Shown here: piece after piece, positions 56,184 through 64,000 of the stretch
Layout of the letters: each line of letters opens with the position of its first letter
How positions within the stretch are numbered: the first letter of the stretch is position 1
Assembly: GCA_015350385.1 (NCBI GenBank)
Contig: WNKI01000002.1
Location: forward strand, 9,260,711-9,324,710
Length of the DNA: 64,000 nt
Direction of reading: 5' to 3'
Source: Aculops lycopersici
Lineage: Eukaryota; Arthropoda; Arachnida; Trombidiformes; Eriophyidae
The notes under the pieces: generated by a model
Seen by the model: the letters and a program-made list of their open reading frames with translations, nothing else
Told to the model about the DNA's origin: nothing
The model's database searches: none
Program-made: the position numbers and the translations under genes

Positions 56184-57131
56184 TCAACCGACTGATACTT
56201 TACTGTCCACCTCGTTGCGTGCAAGTTTCTTGATTAGGAATTCACCTGCTTTGTAGGACGATCTGACTAGGGGACCCGACGCCGTGTATAAGAAGCCAAG
56301 TTCATCCCCCAATTGACGCCATTCATCAAATCTCTCAGGTGTCACGTACTCTTTCACCTTGAGGTGTCTCTTTGTTGGTTGCATATATTGGCCGAGAGTT
56401 AGGCAGTCAACGCCAGCAGTTCGTAAATCTCTCATTGTCTGCTTGACCTCCTCGTCTGTTTCGCCAAATCCAAGCATTATTGAACTCTTTGTCAGGAACC
56501 TACGATCAATCTCGTCGGGCCTAGAAGTCTTGAAACTTTCAATACCAAATTTTTTTGCATTCTCCAATACTTTGAGAGACTGTCTGTATCCAGCACGTCC
56601 ATCTCGGACATAGGGGGTAAACTTTTCTGTTGTCTCGATATTGTGTGCATAAACATCCAATCCCGAGCAAGCCATTAGTTTAACCATTTCCAGATCGCCT
56701 GCAAAATCGCCTGTTAGGCATTCAACCATAATATGAGGGCTAAACTCTTTGAGATATCTAACTGTCGAGGCAAAATGATTTGCACCTCCATCGGGAAGAT
56801 CATCACGATCCACCGAGGTCAAAACAACATAATCTAGGCCCCACTTTGCAATAGCAGTTGCAACATTCTTAGGCTCATTCGGATCTGGCGGAGGGGGCTT
56901 GCGTGCTGTCTTGACTGAACAAAATCGGCACCCTCTGGTGCAGGTGTCACCCATAAGCATGATAGTCGCAGTCGAGGTTTGTCCCCAACATTCTCCGATA
57001 TTTGGACACTTTGCCTCCTCGCAAACAGTGCTAAGATTTAGTTCCTTTACATCCTTCTTTAGTTGGAAATATTTAGCACCCTTTGGCACCTCCCTCTTGA
57101 GCCAAGCGGGTAGGGGTAAGCGTGAGCTCAT
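56184..57131 (-). CDS. LIAS: Lipoyl synthase (lipoic acid synthetase)
   Basis: 315 residues. LIAS is a mitochondrial radical-SAM enzyme that inserts two sulfurs into octanoyl groups on the H protein and on 2-oxoacid dehydrogenase E2 subunits. Both iron-sulfur clusters are covered: the auxiliary site C37, C42, C48 (CEEAKCPNIGEC) and the radical-SAM site C64, C68, C71 (CTRGCRFC). The C-terminal RSSYKAGE (about 290-297), which ligates the auxiliary cluster, is present. VECLTGDF, GLDVYAHNIET, IMLGFGETDEEV and LTLGQYMQPT are typical. The ATG at 57131 is the first in this frame, which is closed by TAA nine codons upstream. The mitochondrial presequence (about 60 residues longer in human) is therefore missing and may be on an upstream exon. 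Confidence 0.95.
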   Translation of the reverse strand: MSSRLPLPAWLKREVPKGAKYFQLKKDVKELNLSTVCEEAKCPNIGECWGQTSTATIMLMGDTCTRGCRFCSVKTARKPPPPDPNEPKNVATAIAKWGLDYVVLTSVDRDDLPDGGANHFASTVRYLKEFSPHIMVECLTGDFAGDLEMVKLMACSGLDVYAHNIETTEKFTPYVRDGRAGYRQSLKVLENAKKFGIESFKTSRPDEIDRRFLTKSSIMLGFGETDEEVKQTMRDLRTAGVDCLTLGQYMQPTKRHLKVKEYVTPERFDEWRQLGDELGFLYTASGPLVRSSYKAGEFLIKKLARNEVDSKVSVG

Positions 57132-59013
57132 TTGTATTGAGCACCCAAATTGAATTGATTATTTCCAAGGGGGATGGTGTGTTTTCGTGAGTATCGTCTG
57201 TCTGCTTGTTGGTTACGTAAATGTTTTGGTAGTTGTCCGGTTGGACCTGTACAGGTGCAGATGCTACAAAGCTGGCAATGTTTGCAAAGTGGTTTCATGT
57301 GGATTTGCAAGGGGAAATAGAATGTTTTTTGTCGCCAGTTCATTTCGTGTGTGCTCCTTCTAAATACACGAGGGGATACACGAGTGAATTCCCTCGCGGA
57401 ACACATGTGTAAGGCTGGGTGCTAGTCTTCAAGGAGCGCGCATACATTTTCGGAATTATGATTCAATTTAGAGGGCGCTGCAGAAATTGTGTGCGTTGTC
57501 GCCACAATGTCTGATACTAAGTTTTCTCAATGGCAAATACTATGGCTGCCAAAATGTGTCGCGTTAAAATTTTGGTACAGTTGTGTGTAAAGAAAAAAAG
57601 TCGCAACACACGCACTTGGATAGTGGCTTTCAAGTTTACCATATCTTCCCTTCGTACATTTGCTCGATTGGTGGCAGTAAGTCTATTGGCAGAATTCGCC
57701 TGTATGTCACATTCTAGTTCGACTAGTAGACAACAACTGCCAGCCTAGCGGTTAACTTGAATTGCCAAATCTAACTGCAGATTCCAACGAAAGAGAGAGA
57801 GAGAGAGGGAGAGAGTTCAGCGTACCCATTAGCCTAACACAGCGAGTGAGCTCTGTGCCTAATCCCAACACTACTGTATCTTCGGCTGAGAGGGCCATGT
57901 GCTGATTCATCGGTCTCCGAGCAGACAGACGGTAAAACTGGTTATTCATGAGCCGGCACACAGTCGCGCAGACACACGCACAAAAGTTTTGGCTTAAGAA
58001 ATTGCGAAATAACATAGGCGCAGTTGTTGTTGTTGGCGAGCAAAGAGAGAGAGAGAGAAAGAGAGCTAACTGCGGCGGCGGTGGCAGCAGCAACAAAAAC
58101 AACAACGACATGACCGAAACTGCGACGACAACGAAAATGTCCATACAAGTGAGGGGAAAGCACAAAATTTTAGGCACTCGCAGCGACAACGATTGCGACG
58201 ACGACGACGCAGCGAGCGAATTTCTGCGCCGCCGAACTTTTCACACACTGGAAAGCGAACTTTTTCTTCGTTCAACTCCCGTCCAACTTGCAATGTGTGT
58301 ATATCTCTGGTTGCCTCTCTAAACTCCCTGCTTCTGACTGCTCATTCGCTTATCTATCGTCGTCTTGGTCAGAAGGGAAAGAGAATCGAGAGATTTGAGG
58401 AGGAGTTTTTGCTATGCCGGCTAGAAAGCAAGCAAGCAAACGAGAAGAGATTTGACTTGCTCATTTTTCGAGCTAACTCATCACTGTCGTCACACAGATA
58501 GACAGACACACATACGAGCAAATAAGCTGACAGTCCATCGGCTCTACCTTACTGGTCACTTGATGGTCACACTAGTTGATGTTATTACTTACAACCGCAA
58601 CCACAACCAACTAACGTCCATCCTACTAAAACAACTTGTTTTATTTTTCTCACCAAGTCCAACTTTATTTACACTCATCATCATCATCATCATCATCATC
58701 ATCAACAACGACAACAAGAGAAAGACCAAGAGGAGATAAGACTAAAATAATAACAAGAGCACACAAGGAACAACAAGTTGAAACTCACGAGAGTTGTATT
58801 ATTATTAGTGTTTGTCGTATTATGTCACTAAGCTGGCTAGCTAGTTAACCAAACTCGAATCTAAAAGAGGGAAAATCTCATTCGATCGATTAGTCAGTCA
58901 GTTAGTTGTATCTGGATCATACCATAAAAGAGGTTGGATAACAATACGACAAGCTACCTGAAACTACCTCTACGCTTCCCATATTGTGATTGCCGATATT
59001 GTTGTTGTTTATT
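57132..59013. other. Intergenic region between LIAS and the GAS2-like gene
   Basis: An open frame on the minus strand from an ATG at 57406 reads MCSAREFTRVSPRVFRRSTH, Arg/Ser-rich like a mitochondrial presequence, and could be part of a LIAS first exon; no convincing donor was found. The rest holds GA runs (57791-57813, 58043-58063), an (ATC)n microsatellite and CpG-rich patches near 58070-58230, possibly the GAS2-like 5' UTR and promoter. No other gene is supported. Confidence 0.5.
58675..58703. repeat. (ATC)n microsatellite
   Basis: About nine CAT/ATC units upstream of the GAS2-like start codon. Confidence 0.9.
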
Positions 59014-59886
59014 ATGACAGCGGGTCAACACTATTACCCGAATCACCATCAGACAAACCCACTGACCGATCGACAAACAAACGAATCTGCAATCTCATAT
59101 AGCAATAGCAACAGCAATCTCCAAAACTCATCTACTTATAACAATAGAAGCACCAAGTCACATAATATTAATGGCAATAATACTCCTTCGAATTTAGCAA
59201 CAAGCACAAATTTGGTAGTAAACGAAGAACAGAGGAACAAAGCGAATTATAATGATAATCTCGAAAATTACAATGACAACTACAAGATGACAAAACCAAT
59301 TGAATCTAATGGAGGCGTTCAGCAACAACATCACACCAATTATCAATTCAAGTCATTTACTAATACGCACCAACAGAATGCAATCCAAAATAGTCATGAA
59401 CACAAGTCAGGTATATTAATTAATTCAACAACTAAATCCATCTTGCATAACGAGGCGGACCATGTGAGATTGTCGTCCAAGGGAGTGGGTGGCGCTTTAG
59501 ATATGAATGGGGATCATAAAAATCACCATCGAGTTCGTCATCGGGACGAGGAGTTTACAGAGATTCGTTATTATGATGAGGATGATAACGAACATGTAGA
59601 GGATTATGAAGAAGACGAAGAAGATCTATCTAGTGAAGCGCTTTTAGCCGTCGGAAGCGCCGAGGAATATGCTGCCAAAATTATCAAGCTACAACAGGCT
59701 TGCCTAATACCACTTAAAGAAGATCTCGCCGAATGGCTTAACAAGATCCTAAATACATCAAATATAACAACAGATAATTTTATGGATAAACTAGACAATG
59801 GAGTGATCATATGCCGGTTAGCAAAGATTATTTCGCATTGGTGCGAGCAACAGCTAGCGGCCTCAACCAACAACCTAAATAATGAC
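59014..59886 (+). CDS. GAS2L: GAS2-like (Pickled-eggs type) protein, coding exon 1
   Basis: 291 codons from the ATG of MTAGQHYYPNHH; the open frame begins eight codons earlier at TTG. GAS2-family proteins link actin and microtubules through a calponin-homology (CH) domain and a GAR domain. Residues 1-210 are low complexity (Asn/Ser/Gln/His), then an acidic stretch (YDEDDNEHVEDYEEDEEDL). The CH domain starts with EEYAAKIIKLQQACLIPLKEDLAEWLNKIL and NFMDKLDNGVIICRLAKII. The exon ends at GAC with donor GTAAGT at 59887, phase 0. Exons 2 and 3 follow at 62386 and 63320; the GAR domain would be beyond the window. Confidence 0.9.
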
Positions 59887-60315
59887 GTAAGTAGAACTGC
59901 TCTTCTCTTCTGTTGCTCTCATTTTTGTATTGCTTTGTTTATTGGTAGGTGAATATTATATCCTCCTGCCGATGGTTGTTGATGTTCCCATATAGCAGTA
60001 TGTTTCTTTGCGATAAATAGTCAAACTGAATTGATAGCTTTTATGTCACTTGTCAGTATGTCCACCACAAATGTCTGCACGTTCTGTTTTGCTTTGTCAC
60101 ACCTCACAACTCGTCGAATTAATAACCCAGTGTGAACTAGTGGCTACCAATATTACTTATCATGTACAACAACACAGAGAAACGCTGCGCAGAAAGGGAG
60201 AGGTCGATAAGCGTTGATCCTAAGCAAACTCAGTGTCTCAGCTTGTTGACGTAACATCTGCACGACGCTCTTCTTCCTACAAAGTCCTCAGTTAGCAACA
60301 TCAACAGATATCACT

Positions 60316-60596
60316 TCATCTTCCGTAGATAGTACCAGCTTGTTGGAACATGCTGCTAACGGCATTGAGTGGGGCAGTGGCCAATGTAGGGACTCCAAGG
60401 GAACTCAGTGAGCTGCTGATAGTGTTCAATGGCATGGCAGCGATGCCAAAGGCACCATTGAATAATCCACCCAGGGGTCCGCCCTGTTGTCCTGTAGACG
60501 TAGCGGCGGCCGATGTGCTTCCGCCGCCACTACTTACGGAGCTAGCCGCTCCCCCGGCGCCGCTGCCCCCCGTCGCAGCGGCCGCGCCCCCGGTAC
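60316..60596 (-). CDS. Nested secreted Gly/Ala/Ser/Thr-rich protein, exon 2
   Basis: Begins after an AG acceptor (plus coordinates 60597-60598) and joins exon 1 in phase 1; the frame then stays open for 93 codons to TGA at 60316. The first 50 or so residues are Gly/Ala/Ser/Thr-rich. The rest is hydrophobic and Ser/Leu/Ala/Pro-rich (LGGLFNGAFGIAAMPLNTIS, SLGVPTLATAPLNAV) and ends QQAGTIYGR. The opposite strand is also open but is GC-rich and lacks splice logic. No family is recognised. The product could be a small cuticle-, silk- or mucin-like secreted protein. Confidence 0.65.
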
Positions 60597-60818
60597 CTAA
60601 AGTTTTTACGAGTTAAATTGAATGGTTCTTATTAGTTACATCTGCGTGCGATTGGTAATACATCCACGTCTTTTCATTTTGGATAGCAGAGCTCATTCTA
60701 GTTTGGGGTTCTCGTGCCGTATATAAGGCTCTCATCCTCACAAACGTGACCTATTGTTTTCTTTATAAATATATATATATATCTTATCCGTTTGGCTATC
60801 GTTAACAGTGATACATAC

Positions 60819-61047
60819 CTGCAGCAGTCGCACTGCCACCACTAGTCGCTCCAGTGGCTACGTTGGTTGCGGTTGTTTGGGTTGTGGTTGTAGTTGAAGC
60901 TGCCGCGGCGCCACCGCTACCACCTGCTGCTGTAGCGGCGGTCGCAGCGGCATTCGCCATGGCCATAGGTCCCAGGGTGTTAACCACTAGGGCCAATGCC
61001 AGTATTGATGACACTAGATTCATCGTAATCCTCTTTGAGCAAAACAT
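60819..61047 (-). CDS. Nested secreted Gly/Ala/Ser/Thr-rich protein, exon 1
   Basis: The start is MFCSKRITMNLV at 61047, or the inner ATG at 61023. A signal peptide is plain: a hydrophobic core (LVSSILALALVV) and a small-residue cleavage region (AMANAAA). Then Ala, Gly and Thr runs (AAATAATAAGGSGGAAAAS, TTTTTQTTATNVATGATSGG). The exon ends GCAG with donor GTATGT (plus coordinates 60813-60818). Spliced to exon 2 (222-bp intron) it gives 169 residues, or 161 from the inner Met. The Thr-rich segment could be O-glycosylated. The whole gene lies antisense within an intron of the GAS2-like gene. Confidence 0.68.
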
Positions 61048-61570
61048 TCTGGGATGAGGGGTGTTTCTTTTGTTTTGTGCGCTGTTTTTTGCGAAGGAGT
61101 TAATATCTGGTAGAGAGGAAGTAAAGTAGACAAGCATACAAGATAGTAGGGCGAGTCAAGGTGAACACAGAGGACTCCCTAGGTGTTGACTCAACTACGC
61201 TTAAGTTCAACTTTCGACAGTCAGTCCTCGCAGCCTAGAGGGATTTTTGAGGAGTTGAGTAAGTAACCATGCAAGCAACCACCTGTCTACTAGCTGTGCG
61301 GCGGTTGTGGTGAGTCTGGGAGGAACCATAGCTACTATCAATCTTGATTTTTAGAGAGCGCAGTTTTTCTCTGTGAAATCAAGGCGAATGAAATATGATA
61401 ACTTAGTTTATCTTTAAACCCTAAAGCATGCCTACGGGCTTCTGATTATGTAACCGCTACAGTTTAGTCTCGCTTAATCACGCAGCAGTTTTATGCATGT
61501 ATGAGTGTATACGTAGGACAGAATGCGTACAACGTAGGTATGCTGCTGTCTTCGTCCCATTTGCTGCCAA

Positions 61571-61600
61571 CCAAGAGACTAGGGCGCCCTAGTCTCTTGG
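61571..61600. repeat. Perfect 30-bp palindrome
   Basis: CCAAGAGACTAGGGC is followed at once by its exact reverse complement, with no spacer. The symmetry ends at 61570/61601. Confidence 0.97.
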
Positions 61601-62385
61601 ACCAGGCCTAAACTCACAGTCACGAGTAACAAACCAAGAGGCAAATGGCACAATACGCATGAGGGATATTAGTTGTAGAGATGTGGGCCAAAATTACTTA
61701 TGAGGGCCTTTTCACAGTTCTATGCACACGAACACACGGAAACACTAGCCACATAGAGACTCGAACGATGGCCAGCTAGCTAGGAACAAACGGCCCGGTA
61801 GTGGCGATGGCCATGGTAGTGGTAATAATGCGAGCCAATCATCGTCGTGCATACTCCTCACTAGCGCGCGCGTGGGAAGCCAAGTCAAGAGGAAGCTTAA
61901 ATGGTTTTCCTCTCCATACAAGCATAAAATTGTTTGCTACTGCCTATCCTCATCCACTTCATCCATATGGCTAGCTAGCTAGCTTATTGCTAGCCGCCTT
62001 GCCAAGTTACAACTGCCCCCTCTTTGTGAGTGTGTGTGTGTGTGCATCTTCTTATATCCACTTATTGCGGAAACTCGATGAACTCGGCCGCCGGCTGCAA
62101 CGCTCGTTCGCTCGTTCGCTCGTTCTGCTGGCTGGCTATTCGTTTGCTCATCATCGTGCATTAGTTCGGCTAGCTAACCGAGAGAAACAAAAAGTTTTTG
62201 ATTTGTGGTGACCCAATTTTCAAATGGCAATTTTACACCATCTTACTCTCTCTCTCTCCATCCTCTTCACTTTCTTCTACTTAACATAATGACTAACTCG
62301 CTCACTCACTTAACTAACTTGCGCTTAATGCACTTCAACTTTCTACTGTTGCTCATGCTTGATGATGTGATGGGCACGCACACAG

Positions 62386-62860
62386 GCTCATTCACCCGTG
62401 ATGATTAATAACCATAAAATTGCTAATACTGAAAATTTAGGACCACAGCTGCAGCAATTAGACCAAGCAACAGGAAAACAAACGCACAAAAACAAGGGCA
62501 ATAATGGGATCCTTAATAGCAATATTCAACAAGTAAACGTAGCAAGTCATAATCTATCTGCATCGCATGGTAATGCCTCATTAAGAAGCGTCTCGCGTTC
62601 GACAAATTGCTTAACAAGCAGCGCATCGGCCAACAGTACACCTGTACGATGTTCAATGATGTTAATGAACAACAATGGATACTCATATAGCAATCAATTT
62701 ATCAACAACCTGATCAAAATGGATCAAACTAAAATATGGGAATACGCAAAGTGTCGAACATTCTACGCTAGAGACAATGTTTGTAACTTTATAAAGTGGA
62801 GCAAAGAGTTTGGGGTGAACCAGTCGGTCTTATTTGAGAGCGATGATCTCGTTTTACATG
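62386..62860 (+). CDS. GAS2L: GAS2-like protein, coding exon 2
   Basis: Starts after CACACAG, phase 0 (GCT CAT TCA), and ends with one base of a split codon before donor GTAAGT at 62861. The first 110 or so residues are Asn/Gln/Ser-rich with no homology (NNHKIANTENLGPQLQQ). After this the CH domain resumes with KCRTFYARDNVCNFIKWSKEFGVNQSVLFESDDLVLH, a clear match to the second half of GAS2-family CH domains. The CH domain is thus interrupted by a long disordered insertion encoded by this exon. Confidence 0.9.
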
Positions 62861-63319
62861 GTAAGTTAATTCTTTATACAACATTTTTCAACTTGAAATT
62901 GCTTCTCCTCCCTCTGCTTAGCTAGAGGCTCGAGATCAGTGACGCAACTCGCTCGAAGCGCATCATTGATCAGCTCGCTTGCTCGCGTCTCATGTGGCGC
63001 AAGGCTCACTGATTGGATCAGTGATAAATTGATCGTTTTGCCAATCGATGATGGATGCTCATCCATCTCTTTTCCCTCTAAATTTTCAACCAAACCAATC
63101 TAAACTCCTTCCCACTTCCAAAAAAGTGACCACTCATACTTGATTACTAATCCAAGCGAATTCTCTCAATTGCACAACTTCACTCACATCATTGCAACCA
63201 CTGAACGATGAACACTTGTTTTTGTTGTTGCGCTTCCTGTTGCGAATGCCTCGAATTCCTAATCACGAAACGACGCAACTGAACCCAAACCGCTACGAAA
63301 CAACCGAAAAAACTAATAG

Positions 63320-64000
63320 CCAACCCGAGACAAGTGGTTCTGTGCATCCTAGACGTGGCTCGGATTGCGTATGTCAAGTATGGCTTCACCGAAGCGCCCG
63401 GTTTGGTTAAATTTGAACAGGAAATTGATCGCGAGTTGGAGGCAGAGAAAGCTTTGCTCGAGGCGGCGAAACGCGGTGATCAACGACCCTTACCCAGTGA
63501 TAGAAATGGCAAGCAATTGCGCTCGCAACCAGGTGACGAGTACTCCAACGCTGGCGATGACCCATTAGGAGCCAATGATAATCGCCTCGGTCGGCCAAGA
63601 GATTCTCGCGGAGCTTCCATCGGAGATGCGACGGATGCCTTGATAATGAGGTATTGTAAGCATAAAGAGGAGGAGGCAGCGAGAAAAAAGAACGAGGAGC
63701 TGATGAAAGCTGCAGCAGAGGCAGCCGCCGCTGCCGAGGAAGCTCAGAGGTTGCGGGTAGCCGAGCTCGAGGCTACCGCTGCCTTAGCAGCCCAAGAGGC
63801 TAAGCAGAGGGAGCTTAACGAGGCCGCGGCTTTGATAACATCCACCACAACAGCAGCGGTTATTATTAATAATTCCGACACCACCGCAAGCTCCAACAAT
63901 CAACTCTTCGAGAATGACTCGCTAATGACCTGCGTCGATAAGGAATGCGAAGATGAAGTGATAAATTCAACCACAACAAAAACAATCCGAACAAACCAAC
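63320..64000 (+). CDS. GAS2L: GAS2-like protein, coding exon 3 (continues past window)
   Basis: Begins after AG at 63318-63319, completing the split codon (G+CC). It continues the CH end and linker as in the family (NPRQVVLCILDVARIAYVK, PGLVKFEQEIDRELE). Then a Gly/Asp/Arg-rich stretch, a charged helix likely to form a coiled coil (KHKEEEAARKKNEELMK, then Ala/Glu-rich repeats to about residue 180 of the exon), then Thr/Asn/Ser-rich sequence. The frame is open to base 64000. The GAR domain is not reached. Confidence 0.88.

Larger units (their letters stand above)
59887..62385 (+). other. Intron 1 of the GAS2-like gene, hosting a nested gene
   Basis: 2.5 kb with donor GTAAGT and acceptor CACACAG. 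It contains the antisense two-exon secreted-protein gene (60316-61047) and a perfect palindrome at 61571-61600. The stretch 61048-62385 otherwise shows only microsatellites (GT run near 62024-62043, GCTAG repeats near 61969-61982). Confidence 0.8.

Noticed and set aside
55914..56195. 93-codon plus-strand frame between the 62-residue ORF and LIAS
   Set aside because: It lies over the LIAS 3' UTR and its poly(A) signal, overlaps the LIAS stop, and has no recognisable motif.
60350..60616. 88-codon plus-strand frame rich in Pro and Ala
   Set aside because: It is the complement of exon 2 of the nested gene; the minus strand has a signal peptide and matching splice sites.

Overview
This is animal (metazoan) nuclear DNA. 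The genes are clear orthologues of TIMM9, WDR3, the RNA-binding half of PPIE, CBF-beta (Brother/Big brother type), RPA1, ORC3, PDS5, LIAS and a GAS2-like/Pickled-eggs protein. Introns are few, have GT..AG ends, and most housekeeping genes are single exons. CpG is not depleted and simple repeats are abundant. I would guess an intron-poor invertebrate, perhaps an arthropod such as a mite, but the sequence does not prove this. All starts below were moved to ATG codons where the longest open frame began at TTG or GTG.

Region 1 (1-12.9 kb) is two Ty1/copia LTR retrotransposons, one inside the other. Element A (1349-10003, minus strand) has two 593-bp LTRs that look identical by eye and a 5-bp target duplication (CCTAC). 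It lies in the pol gene of element B (plus strand, 5' end outside the window). Both elements carry an envelope-like glycoprotein region fused in frame behind RNase H, which is unusual for animal copia elements. Element A also has a coiled-coil ORF and a tandem-repeat block between env and its 3' LTR.

Region 2 (13.5-17.6 kb) is compact: TIMM9 (mitochondrial import chaperone) converges on WDR3 (small-subunit ribosome biogenesis), which shares a 234-bp divergent promoter with a PPIE-type RRM protein that lacks the cyclophilin domain.

Region 3 (17.6-46.6 kb) is mostly gene-free, with microsatellites and inverted repeats. The one gene I can support is the two-exon CBF-beta gene (22.5-24.7 kb, minus), which has a long low-complexity tail. 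About 22 kb upstream of it holds no gene I can support and may be regulatory.

Region 4 (46.6-57.1 kb) is a dense cluster: RPA1, ORC3, PDS5 and a 107-residue protein ending in a PCNA-binding (PIP-box) motif, arranged as divergent and convergent pairs, followed by a possible 62-residue gene and LIAS. Four of these genes relate to DNA replication or cohesion, and the RPA1/ORC3 divergent promoter has an E2F-like site.

Region 5 (59.0-64.0 kb) is the 5' part of a GAS2-like gene, three coding exons that run off the window. Its first coding intron contains, on the other strand, a two-exon gene for a small Gly/Ala/Ser/Thr-rich secreted protein, and also a perfect 30-bp palindrome.
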